Below, in pieces: positions 15,554 to 24,200 of a stretch of 31,620 bases of DNA. The first letter of the stretch is position 1, and each line of letters opens with the position of its first letter. The notes beneath the pieces are model-generated. The model saw nothing but the letters and a program-made list of their open reading frames with translations. It was not told the DNA's origin and made no database searches. Source of the DNA: JARYMI01 sp037444845 (lineage in GTDB: Bacteria; Acidobacteriota; Aminicenantia; Aminicenantales; UBA8522); contig JBBILQ010000025.1 of NCBI GenBank assembly GCA_037444845.1, forward strand, positions 1 through 31,620, in the 5' to 3' direction. A program made the position numbers and the translations under genes.

Positions 15554-16342
15554 ATGCTCAGACTGGAATGTCTTTTCTGCCGAAAAAAATTCCCTTTTGA
15601 TGTTTTTAACCCGTTTTGTCCTCTGTGCAGAGAGCCGATGATCGTGGCTTACCCGCCGCGAACAAGGAAGATGGCATTGGAGCGAGATCTCAGCCTCGAA
15701 AAATACCGGGATTTCCTGCCGCTGGCAAGCGTGAACAAGAAGATCAGCCTGGGAGAGGGCAACACGCCGCTTGTGCCCCTTTATCGGGTGATGAAGAATC
15801 ACGGCCTTCCTCTGGTTCTGGCCAAGAACGAGACGGTGAACCCGACCCACAGCTTCAAGGATAGAGGCACAGCGGTGGCGGTTCAGAAAGCCGTCTCACT
15901 GGGCATCAAGAAAATCGGCACGGTCTCAACCGGGAACATGGCTGCTTCAACAGCGGCTTATGGAGCCAAGGCAGGGCTCAAGACGTTTGTTTTTTTTAAG
16001 GAAGGATCCTCGCCCGAGAAGATTCTTTCGACAGGGATTCATGGAGCCAAGCTTTTCCTTGCGAAAACCGACTACGGCGAGCTTTTTCGGAAGAGTTTTG
16101 AGATAGGCCGGAAAGAGGGTATTTATTTCATGAATTCAGTCGACCCCATGCGAATAGAAGGTTACAAAGTCGCGGCTTACGAGATTTTTATCGGACTCGA
16201 CCGACGGGCGCCCCGATTTGTATTTGTTCCGGTGAGCTCTGGCGGGCATCTGGTCGGGCTCATCCGCGGATTTCAGGACCTCAAAGACGAAAGGTCCATT
16301 CACAAGATGCCAGTTTTTGTTGGCGTCCAGGCCAAAGGCTGC
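15554..16342 (+). CDS. thrC: threonine synthase, 5' part up to the assembly gap
   Basis: 263 codons before the N run. PLP fold-type II enzyme that converts O-phosphohomoserine to threonine. An N-terminal zinc-ribbon-like pair (C6, C9, C22, C25) precedes the catalytic domain with GEGNTPLVPL, the PLP lysine K102 in HSFKDRGT, VSTGNMAASTAAYGA for phosphate binding, and VPVSSGGHLVG. It is interrupted at VGVQAKGC, a point where about 30 residues would normally follow before TIAHA. The start ATG 15554 has GGAG six nucleotides before it. The gene resumes at about 16512 in another frame; the break is probably an assembly fault rather than a real mutation. Confidence 0.88.
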
Positions 16343-16352
16343 NNNNNNNNNN
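16343..16352. other. assembly gap (10 N)
   Basis: Ten unresolved bases, a usual placeholder for a scaffold join of unknown length. It lies inside thrC. Confidence 0.98.
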
Positions 16353-16511
16353 ATGTCCAGCTTCACCAGCCGGTTAAGAAGCTTGCGTGAGGATCGATCG
16401 GCCAAGGACGCGTACATTTCGTCGAACAGATCCTGAGCCCGGACGAACTGGCCGCGAAAGCCATTTTCCAGGGCCTTCAGCAAAGGAAGGGACAGATACC
16501 AGAGGGTCTTC
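16353..16511 (-). other. foreign segment inside thrC, likely chimeric contig end
   Basis: This stretch does not encode threonine synthase on the plus strand and contains a stop there. The minus strand is open throughout and reads like a piece of another protein, with ...RAQDLFDEMYASLADRSS then RKLLNRLVKLD, a pattern loosely like a winged-helix domain (low confidence). The frame closes soon after position 16513. The simplest reading is that the contig end is chimeric, or that real sequence from elsewhere was scaffolded here. The right limit is approximate, between 16505 and 16520. Confidence 0.5.
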
Positions 16512-16877
16512 AAGACGCAGACAATCGCTCATGCCGTCTCCAACCCTGACCCTCCAGCGGGCAACCTGGCACTCAAGTTGATTCGCGAAACCGGAGGCCT
16601 GCTCATAGATGTGACAGACCGGGAAATCCTGAAAGCACAGAAAGACCTGGCCGAACTGGAAGGCATCTTGGCCGACCCAGCATCAGCGACGACTTTAGCC
16701 GGGCTCATCAAACTTTCCATGGATCGGAAGCTTCTGAGAGGAGAGGTCGTCCTTATCATTACAGGAAGCGGCCTGAAAACGATGGAGGCCCTCAAAAAAC
16801 ACACTGTCCATCCAAAACTTCTTAAGCCCAAAATTGCTGATAGAAAATCCCGTTTTGCAAAAGTACTCTATGTGTAA
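16512..16877 (+). CDS. thrC: threonine synthase, 3' part after the gap
   Basis: The frame resumes with TIAHAVSNPDPPAGN, then ETGGLLIDVTDREILKAQKDLAE, DPASATTLAGLIKL and VLIITGSGLK, which is the C-terminal part of threonine synthase in the expected order. The frame differs from the 5' part and about 30 residues are missing, so the two parts should be joined across the gap. The left boundary is approximate because the chimeric segment merges with it. The stop is TAA-region 16875-16877, directly before the structured intergenic stretch. Confidence 0.85.
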   Translation, partial: KTQTIAHAVSNPDPPAGNLALKLIRETGGLLIDVTDREILKAQKDLAELEGILADPASATTLAGLIKLSMDRKLLRGEVVLIITGSGLKTMEALKKHTVHPKLLKPKIADRKSRFAKVLYV

Positions 16878-16878
16878 T

Positions 16879-17149
16879 CCAATTATCGTGATAGCGAGTG
16901 CACCCGAGGGGTGGCGCGGTTCGGGGGCCGACCTTATACGAGACGCTGACCAGCGATCCCCTCTTATTTCGCTAAGAGGGGTTGGGGAGATAAATACATA
17001 AAGAATAAAGTCCGGAAGCGTCTCGGAATTACTGGCCGAGCGTTTGATGCCACCCATCTTGTTGACTGATAATAAACAAGATAGTCCGCGAGGGGGCGCC
17101 GGGGGTGAACCGCGACAGGACCCGTCGGGTGATTCTATCGGCAAATTGG
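16879..17149 (+). ncRNA. candidate structured RNA between thrC and hflK
   Basis: The 349-bp space has no convincing protein gene but carries a nested series of perfect complements: 16879-16884 with 17144-17149 (6 bp), 16890-16894 with 17135-17139 (5), hairpin 16901-16905/16909-16913 (5), 16915-16922 with 17107-17114 (8), 16939-16947 with 17017-17025 (9), hairpin 16958-16966/16973-16981 (9), hairpin 17056-17063/17075-17082 (8), and a small hairpin 17120-17130. None of these cross, so they form one multibranched fold. It does not match RNase P, SRP, tmRNA or 6S as I know them. Strand is assigned from the neighbouring genes only. No clear own promoter or T-run terminator is visible, so it could also be a long leader or a decayed mobile element. 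Confidence 0.35.
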
Positions 17150-17164
17150 GGTTAAATTCTAAAC

Positions 17165-17193
17165 TGGCCATGAAGAGAAGCATATGGTATAGT
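17165..17193 (+). promoter_or_regulatory. extended -10 promoter of hflKC
   Basis: -10 TATAGT (17188-17193) with TGG just before it (extended -10), and a weak -35 TGGCCA (17165-17170) at 17 bp. Transcription would begin near 17200. The ribosome site AGGAGG (17216-17221) precedes ATG 17227 by five bases. The promoter lies after the structured stretch, so hflKC can be expressed without it. Confidence 0.45.
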
Positions 17194-17226
17194 GAAGGGA
17201 AAGATAATCCATGAAAGGAGGTCTGG

Positions 17227-18204
17227 ATGAAAGGAGATTTCCAGCCTATTGATTTCAAACTCCCCAAGATCAAGGTTAGCGTTGTACGAGCTATCCTCAT
17301 CGGCATCGTCGCCGTCATCCTGCTCATCGGCTCGATCTACCAGGTCAGCCCCGAAGAGATCGGGGTAATCCTGCGCTTCGGCAAATTTGTCCGAACCGCA
17401 GACCCCGGCTTGCATTTCAAGCTGCCCCTGGGAATCGAAAGACTAACCAAAGTCCCTGTCCAGAGACAGCTCAAGTTGGAGTTCGGTTTCCGGACGGCCA
17501 GGCCCGGAATCCGCTCTGAATACCGCGTGACGCCCGAGGCGGCAAGGGAAGCGATCATGCTCACGGGAGACCTGAACGTCGTCGTCGTCGAATGGATCGT
17601 TCAGTACAAGATCAAGGATGCGTACAACTTCCTGTTTAAGCTCAGGAACCCCGAAGACACGTTTCGCTACATGAACGAAGCTGTCGTGCGGCGGATCGTC
17701 GGCGATAACTCGGTGGACGAAGTCATCACCATCGGCCGGGCTCGTATCGCCAATGAAGCCAAGGAGGAGCTTCAGCACCTCTGCGACCTCTACGAGATCG
17801 GGATCGACGTTAACCAGCTCATCTTCCAGGACGTCAACCCTCCTGATCCAGTCAAGCCGTCGTTCAACGACGTCAACGAGGCTATCCAGGAAAAGGAGCG
17901 GAAAATCAATGAAGCCTGGTCGGAGTACAACCAGGAAATCCCAAGGGCCGCCGGCGAGGCTGAGCAGATGATCCGGGCCGCCGAGGGGTATGCCACCGAA
18001 CGAGTAAACCGGGCTGTCGGCGACGCGGCGCTTTTTTCCTCTATCTACAGGGAGTACGCCCGAGCGCCCCTCGTCACCCGCAAGCGGCTTTACATCGAAA
18101 CCCTCAACGACGTCCTGCCCAAGATCAAGAAAAAGGTCATCGTCGATGAAAAGCTGAAAAATATCCTCCCGCTCCTCAACCTGGGTGAGGAGGTGAAAAA
18201 ATGA
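17227..18204 (+). CDS. hflK: HflK, SPFH/Band-7 membrane protease modulator
   Basis: 325 residues. One N-terminal membrane segment (about 18-38), then the SPFH/Band-7 domain (SPEEIGVILRFGKFVRTADPGLHFKLP, about 42-220) and a helical region with PRAAGEAEQMIRAAEGYATERVNRA. The phrase NPPDPVKPSFNDVNEA is a HflK signature. HflK and HflC form a large periplasm-facing cage around the FtsH protease. It lacks the long glycine-rich N-terminal region of the E. coli protein. It overlaps hflC by ATGA. ftsH is not in the window. Confidence 0.93.
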   Translation: MKGDFQPIDFKLPKIKVSVVRAILIGIVAVILLIGSIYQVSPEEIGVILRFGKFVRTADPGLHFKLPLGIERLTKVPVQRQLKLEFGFRTARPGIRSEYRVTPEAAREAIMLTGDLNVVVVEWIVQYKIKDAYNFLFKLRNPEDTFRYMNEAVVRRIVGDNSVDEVITIGRARIANEAKEELQHLCDLYEIGIDVNQLIFQDVNPPDPVKPSFNDVNEAIQEKERKINEAWSEYNQEIPRAAGEAEQMIRAAEGYATERVNRAVGDAALFSSIYREYARAPLVTRKRLYIETLNDVLPKIKKKVIVDEKLKNILPLLNLGEEVKK

Positions 18205-19148
18205 GCGCAACGACAAAAGGCCTGATCTTGACCGGAATCGTCCTCGTAGGCCTGCTTGTCCTGGTCGACGCCGTCTATGTCGTATCCGAAACAAACCAGG
18301 TCATTATCACGCAGTTCGGAGAGCCTATCGGAGGAGCCGTTACTTCTGCCGGGCTGCACTTCAAAGCGCCCTTTATCCAGAAAGCCAACTACTTCGAGAA
18401 GCGCTGGCTCGAATGGGACGGCGACCCCAACCAGATTCCGACAAGGGACAAGAAGTATATCTGGGTGGATAGCTATGCGCGCTGGCGGATCAGCGACCCT
18501 CTTGTTTTCTTCCAGCGTGTTCGTGACGAAAGAGGCGCCCAGTCAAGGCTCGACGACATCATCGACGGCGAAACGCGCAACGCCATTGCCAATTACGACC
18601 TGAACGAAGTCGTCCGTTCTTCCAACCGCGAGTTTGAGCTGACCGAAGAAATAGCCCTTATCGAAATTCCTGAAGCCATCGCCAAAATCAACATCGGCCG
18701 GGAAAGAATTGCCCAAATCATCCTGGAGAGCGCTTCTAAAATCACGCCTCAGTTCGGCGTAGAGCTCAAAGATGTCCGGATTAAAAGGATCAACTATGTC
18801 GATGAAGTCCAGCACAAGGTCTTTGACCGGATGATCGCTGAGAGGAAACGAATTGCTTCGAAATACAGGTCTGAAGGAGACGGGAAGAGCGCCGAGATCC
18901 GCGGCCAGAAAGAAAAAGAGCTGAAACGAATCCAGTCCGAGGCCTACCGGAAAGCGCAGGAGATCAAGGGTAAGGCGGACGCTGAGGCCACGAGAATATA
19001 CGCTCAGGCTTACAGCCTGGACCCGGAATTCTACCAGTTCATGAAAACTCTCGAGACTTACCGCCAGAGTCTCGACAGCGAAACCTGGCTCCTTCTCTCA
19101 TCCGACAGCGAATTTCTCAAGTTCCTGCGCACCTCAGAGAAGAAATAG
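18201..19148 (+). CDS. hflC: HflC, SPFH/Band-7 membrane protease modulator
   Basis: 315 residues. Membrane segment about 7-26, SPFH domain with VVSETNQVIITQFGEPIG and AGLHFKAPFIQ, the HflC motif RDKKYIWVDSYARWRI, then the charged helix RMIAERKRIASKYRSEGDGKSAEIRGQKE and ADAEATRIYAQAY. It is the partner of HflK, translationally coupled through the 4-bp overlap. Its last 15 bp overlap the end of the convergent PLP-enzyme gene. Confidence 0.93.
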   Translation: MSATTKGLILTGIVLVGLLVLVDAVYVVSETNQVIITQFGEPIGGAVTSAGLHFKAPFIQKANYFEKRWLEWDGDPNQIPTRDKKYIWVDSYARWRISDPLVFFQRVRDERGAQSRLDDIIDGETRNAIANYDLNEVVRSSNREFELTEEIALIEIPEAIAKINIGRERIAQIILESASKITPQFGVELKDVRIKRINYVDEVQHKVFDRMIAERKRIASKYRSEGDGKSAEIRGQKEKELKRIQSEAYRKAQEIKGKADAEATRIYAQAYSLDPEFYQFMKTLETYRQSLDSETWLLLSSDSEFLKFLRTSEKK

Positions 19149-20096
19149 GCTCTTCAGACGTTCGAGGGAGATGTTGCTTCCCGAGAGCACGAGAGCGACC
19201 GTCTTTCCTTTGAGCTTTTCCTTGATCTTCAACGCCGCAGCCAAAGGTGCAGCTCCTGCCTCCTCAGTTAGGTTCCGGACGAGCTCGAGATAAGTCAAGA
19301 TGGCCCGGGACATCTCCTCGTCCGAGACGAGGATAAAATCGGCCAAAAGCGCCCGCAGGATCTCCTGGGTCAGCTCATAGCCCATCTGCGTCTGCAGGCC
19401 CTCTGCTACGGTCTCCATCCTGGCTGAGACGATTTTCCCGGCTTTCCAGGACAGGCAGGCTGCCGGCGCTTTCTCGGCCTGGACGCCAATGACCTGAACC
19501 TTTGGCTTGATTTCTCGCTTGGCCAGACAGCAGCCTGAAGCGCCGCTCCCCCCGCCGACCGGGACAATGATTATATCCACCTGGGGACAATCCTCCAGAA
19601 CCTCGACAGCATAGGTGGCTACTCCTGCGATAAGAAGCGGCTCATTGGCTGGGTGAATGAAACGCGCTTCCTTTTCCTCGGCTAACTTCAAAGCCCGGTC
19701 TTTGGCTTCTTCAAAAATCTGGCCGTGGGAGACAATCTCCGCTCCAAGACTCATCACAGCCTTGACCTTCACCGGGTTGGCCTGCTCGGGCATGACGATG
19801 GTCACGGGAACGCCGAAAAGCCGGCCGGCATAAGCGACGGAAAGGGCATGATTTCCGGTCGATGCTGTCACCACTCCCCTTCTCTTTTCCTCCGGCTGCA
19901 AGTGGTGCATGAGGTTAATTCCGCCGCGGACTTTAAATGAGACCGTGGGCAGATGGTTCTCATGCTTTACAAAGGCTGCGGTGCCGAGCAAATCATTGAG
20001 TTGAGGATAACTGTAGAGGGGTGTCCGGGGAAGATGCTTTTTGATGATCGACCGGGCTTTTAAAATATCCTCAAAAGTCGGCCAGACCAATGCCAT
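19134..20096 (-). CDS. threonine ammonia-lyase-like PLP enzyme, short form
   Basis: 320 residues, PLP fold-type II. PLP lysine K55 in SFKVRGG, the phosphate-binding loop ASTGNHALSVAYAG (78-91), and the glycine-rich loop VPVGGGSGASG support a threonine/serine dehydratase. There is no C-terminal ACT-like domain, so it is not the isoleucine-regulated biosynthetic form; it resembles catabolic threonine ammonia-lyases or serine/threo-hydroxyaspartate lyases. The likely product is 2-oxobutyrate or pyruvate plus ammonia, which the 2-oxoacid oxidoreductase encoded nearby could use. AAGGAG precedes the start. It follows the D-cysteine desulfhydrase-like gene by 45 bp, so the two are probably one operon. 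Confidence 0.82.
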   Translation of the reverse strand: MALVWPTFEDILKARSIIKKHLPRTPLYSYPQLNDLLGTAAFVKHENHLPTVSFKVRGGINLMHHLQPEEKRRGVVTASTGNHALSVAYAGRLFGVPVTIVMPEQANPVKVKAVMSLGAEIVSHGQIFEEAKDRALKLAEEKEARFIHPANEPLLIAGVATYAVEVLEDCPQVDIIIVPVGGGSGASGCCLAKREIKPKVQVIGVQAEKAPAACLSWKAGKIVSARMETVAEGLQTQMGYELTQEILRALLADFILVSDEEMSRAILTYLELVRNLTEEAGAAPLAAALKIKEKLKGKTVALVLSGSNISLERLKSLFLL

Positions 20097-20141
20097 CGCT
20101 TTTCTCCTTTCCTCGCGCTACTGCCTGCAGGAAAAATAATC

Positions 20142-21212
20142 TCAACCTAAGAGCTCGACAAGCGTTTTCCGGTATGGAAAAAGAGCCGGCGTCCCTCCTG
20201 TATGGAAGAACACAATTTTGTCTTCTTTTGAAAAACGTCCCTTTTTCACAAGGTCTATCAGGGCGGCCATGGCTTTCCCTGTATACACAGGGTCGAGGAC
20301 GATGCCTTCTGAAGCGAAGACGAGTCGGATGGCTTCAGCCACTTCTCTGTTGACGACGCCGTACCCTTCCTTGAGATAGTCATCGAGGACGATGATATGT
20401 TCAGCGTTGATGCCCGCAGCAAGTCCGAGAGCCTTTTCCGTCTCCTCTGAAATTTTGAGCACAACGCGGCTGAATGTTTCTTTCTCTTCTGAGACGCTGA
20501 TCCCGATAATCTTGATGTCTTCATTCAAAGCCCTTGCTGTCACAGCCAGGCCAGCCTGAGTTGCCCCGGAGCCTGTGGCGATGACGACATGAGTAAGGTT
20601 AACGCCTTCAGCCTCAGCCTGTTCCAACAGCTCGGCAAAAGCTGCTGCATAGCTGATTGCACCCAGCGGAAGGTCCATAGAAAATCCTGGCATCGAGCCT
20701 CCCACAGAGACGACGTACGGGTTGTGCCCCCACTCCCTGACTTTGTTGGAGATTTCTTCGATGACTCCTGCGGCCTGCTCTTCGCTCACGACCTTTCCTT
20801 TTTCCGCTTCCCTTATCCTGATATCGGCGCCGACGAGATAGTCAAGAAGGAGGTTGCCGTCATATTCGGGCGCCAGGTCGGACGTTTTAAAAAGAACGAG
20901 GATGGGCTGAAGCCCGAATCGCCGCGCTGCTGCCGCGGTCTGCAGGCACCAGTTCGACTGCAGACTGGCCCAGGTAATGATGACGTCTGCTTCCTTGCTC
21001 AGAGCGTCGGCAATGATGAACTCAAGCTTTCGTGATTTGTTCCCGCCGAAGGCGAGGCCTGTCAGGTCGTCTCTCTTGATGTAAAGCTCCGGCCCGGCCA
21101 GCTCGGCCGATAGCCTATCAAGTTTGCGGAACGGCGTCGGCAGATGGATGAGCTTTTGCTTTGGAAAGCGCGCAATCCTGGCTTTCAATTCTTTGACCGT
21201 GAAGCCAGTCAT
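20142..21212 (-). CDS. D-cysteine desulfhydrase / ACC deaminase family PLP enzyme
   Basis: 356 residues, PLP fold-type II. The signature GGNKSRKLEF (56-65) gives PLP lysine K59, and VVIATGSGATQAGLAV and FFHTGGTPALFPY match the family. Members cleave D-cysteine, L-cysteate or 1-aminocyclopropane-1-carboxylate; the specific substrate cannot be set from sequence. The segment usually read QSNHxRQTAAAA is QSNWCLQTAAAA here (W88 for histidine, L90 for arginine), next to the substrate pocket, which suggests a different substrate. GGAGGGGAG precedes ATG 21212, and a good promoter lies at 21240-21268. Confidence 0.82.
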   Translation of the reverse strand: MTGFTVKELKARIARFPKQKLIHLPTPFRKLDRLSAELAGPELYIKRDDLTGLAFGGNKSRKLEFIIADALSKEADVIITWASLQSNWCLQTAAAARRFGLQPILVLFKTSDLAPEYDGNLLLDYLVGADIRIREAEKGKVVSEEQAAGVIEEISNKVREWGHNPYVVSVGGSMPGFSMDLPLGAISYAAAFAELLEQAEAEGVNLTHVVIATGSGATQAGLAVTARALNEDIKIIGISVSEEKETFSRVVLKISEETEKALGLAAGINAEHIIVLDDYLKEGYGVVNREVAEAIRLVFASEGIVLDPVYTGKAMAALIDLVKKGRFSKEDKIVFFHTGGTPALFPYRKTLVELLG

Positions 21213-21239
21213 TGTCTCCCCTCCTCTAAAAGAGTCCCC

Positions 21240-21268
21240 ATTATCTCTTTTTTCCTGAAATCTGACAA
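21240..21268 (-). promoter_or_regulatory. sigma-70 type promoter of the two-gene PLP-enzyme operon
   Basis: On the minus strand: -35 TTGTCA (21268-21263), 17-bp spacer, -10 GATAAT (21245-21240). Each hexamer matches five of six consensus bases. Transcription would begin near 21233, about 20 nt before the start codon. Confidence 0.6.
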
Positions 21269-21289
21269 CTGGCCTGTGCTAAAAAAAGT

Positions 21290-24200
21290 CTATAATCGTT
21301 GTCTGGCCTGCCCGAGCTCAGCTATTTTCTGCCGGGCCGATGAGCGTATCCTATCACCGTAGTAATAGAAAATCGGGATGACGATGAGGATAAAGATGGT
21401 CGAGCTGATGAGTCCGCCAACAGTGGAAAGGGCCAGGGATGCCCATATTTTTCGCTTGGCTACCTCTGCCTGGATGAGCAGCAGCGGAAACATGCCCAGC
21501 ACCGTGGTCCCCGTTGTCATGAAGATCGGCCGCACCCTTTCTCTGGCGCCAATGACGACCGCCTCAAGAGGCGGCAGTCCCTGTCTGCGCTTCAGGTTAA
21601 TATGGTCAACGAGCAGGATGGAGTTGTTGACGACAATCCCGCCGAGCAGGATGACGCCGATGTAGGCCGATGAATCAAAGGAGAAATCGGCGATGACGAA
21701 GGCCACAAACACTCCGATCATGGCCAGCGGCACGGCCAGGATGATGAAAAAAGCCTGGACGAACGATTCGTAAAGCGATGACAGGATCATGAAGATGATA
21801 ACGAGGGCGAAGAGGATGGCGAACTTGATCTGGGCCTTTTCCTCCTCGGTCATCCGCCATGTCTCCTCCAAAGTGGCAGAGAATCCGGGTGGCAGTTTCA
21901 AACTGGCGAAGACTGCCTTCTTGTAGTTTTCCGCGGCCTTGGCCGGCCCCCTGAATTCCCACATGACCGTCTGCTGGAACTGCTGGTTTTCCCTGTCGAT
22001 AGATCCCGCGACCGGCTTTTCTGAGAGCTGGAAAATTTCTCCTAACCTCATGTATTCTCCCCCAGTGGTCCGGATGAGAGAGTCGAGGAGGGCGCTGAGG
22101 TCAAGGCGGTCAGCCTCGGGGAACTTGATCGATATGGCGATTTCTTTGCCCTCTGTCCTCCACCTGACCGGCGACGAGAATTCGCCCCGCAGCAGCGTCT
22201 GGATGTGGTAATACAGATACTGCGGGTCGATCTCATATTTTCTCAAGGCTTCCCGGTCAATCTTCAAGATATGCTCGAAAGAATCCACCCGCCACCATCC
22301 GTAGCGGCTGGAGACGATCCGTGTCTCTTTGACGCGCGGGTTCTGCTTGAGCCTCTGCTCGAGCTCGCCCGTAATGTCCTTGAGTTTTTTCAGGTTGTAG
22401 CCGAAAAGTTTTATGTAAGAATCGTAGAATGTTCCCGTGCCGAAACTCGAATAATAACCCTGCGGGTCGAACCCAGAGATCCCGACGCTCAGACCGGCGA
22501 ACTGGGTGGCCAGCTGGATGAGCTCTTCCTTGAGGGCATAAGGCCGAAAGGAAAACTCAACATCTGGCGGAAAGGAAATTTGAATGTAGCCGTTCTCGGA
22601 ACTGATGGTCGAGTTCATCTCCTTCTCGTAATCTTTCTCCATGGCCAAAGCTTCAAATTTGCGGATGACCTCATCCGTCCTGTCGAGGTCCGTTCCGGGC
22701 GGCATCGTGATCCAGACGGTTAGCCTGTCCCGCGAATACCAGCGGAAAAACTCGCCGATGGTCACTTCTTTCTTGAACCAGAGGTAGCTTCCATAAAACA
22801 GCAGGCCAACCACGATCAGGACCTCGAGCGGATGACGGAGGCAGAAACGGACAAACCTTTCATACAATTTCCGCACTCGTTCCGGCCGGGCTTCCCGCTT
22901 CACCTTGAGGAGCCTCGGGCTTAGAGCCGGAATAAGGGAGAAAGAGACGAGCAGCGATACAGCCAGGGCCGAAGCGATGACGATGCCGAGCGGCAGGTAG
23001 TAGATCTTGAGACGGCCCTGAAAATAGGGGAAGCAGAAAAAAACTGAGACAGTGGTGAGGGTCGAGGCGAAAACCGCCACCAGGACCTCCTTTGGTCCCC
23101 GAACGGCGGCCTCGGCTGTCGACAGGCCCTTTTCCCTCAGCCTTAAGATATTCTCGAAAACGACAATGGAATTGTCCACAAAAAGCCCGAACCCGAGAGC
23201 CAGCGCGCCCAGCGTCAGCATGTTGATCGAGACTTTGAAAAAGTAGATGAGGTTAAACGTGATCAAAACGGAAAAAAAGATAGAGCTCAGGATGAGGAAC
23301 GATGGTTTGAGGCTCCTGAGAATCAGGAAGACAAGGAGGAATATCACGGCCAAGATGATGCCGACGAGAAGGAAAAGCTCGCGCAGGCTCTTCAGGATTT
23401 CCTCGCTTTCGTCGTTGACGACACGGAAAATCAGGTTCCGCGGCAACTCTTTCTTGATGCCATCGAGCCGGCTCTTGACGGCCCTGGCCACCTTGAGCGT
23501 GCTCGTCCCTTTTTCCTTGTGGATGATCAACCGGATCGTCGGCTGGCCGTTAATCCTGTTGAGATAACGAATCTCGCCGTACGTCCGCTCGACCCGGGCA
23601 ACGTCCTTGAGTTTGACCGCCACACCGCCCTGGTGGACGATGATCAACTCTTCGAGCTCTCTGGTGCTGGCGAGCGATCCAGAGATTTTAAAAAGATACT
23701 CCTGATGGCCTTTCTGGATTCGGCCAGCCGGAAACGTCTGGTTCCAGCGGTTAAGGGCCAGGAGGACCTGGTAAGGATGGATGTTGAGGGATTGTGTTTT
23801 CTCCCTGTTCAGGGTGATTCGGATTTCCGGGTCGGACCCGCCCGAGACCTCAACGCCGGCCACTCCCTTCGTCGCGCCCAGCCCGTACTCGAGCCTCTCC
23901 TTCAGCATTTCCCGGAGTTCTTGCAGAGAATAATCGCCGGAAATAGTGAAGTGGAAGAAGTCCGCTGTCCGGAAATCTTCCGGGACGTACGGGATGATCT
24001 GAGGCCGGTTGGCGGCGTAGGGCAGCTCCTGGCGAATCCTGGCAATCTTCTCCATGAGCTCGAGCCGGGCAAACTCCATGTTCGTCCCGGTGTTGAATTC
24101 GACGACGATCCGGGAAAGGCCGATGGACGATGTGGACGTAATTTTTTTGACTCCCCTGGCCGTGGAGGCGACCTCTTCGAGGGGCGAAGTGACCTGGGTT

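Noticed and set aside
16958..16981. Strong hairpin after thrC as a Rho-independent terminator
   Set aside because: The 9-bp stem is followed by TTGGGGAGATAAATA, not a T-run; it fits better as part of the nested structure.
17033..17048. TGGCCGAGCGTTTGAT as a sigma-54 promoter for hflKC
   Set aside because: The -12 GC is replaced by GA and it is about 180 bp from hflK; the extended -10 promoter at 17188 is better.
17056..17090. AAGATAGTCC near 17079-17087 recalls the conserved S element of group I introns
   Set aside because: The partner P, Q and R elements and a P8 helix are not found, and only about ten bases separate the possible P7 strands.
21268..21292. T-run after the second RND pump as a terminator
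   Set aside because: Seven T residues follow the stop but I find no stem of useful length before them.
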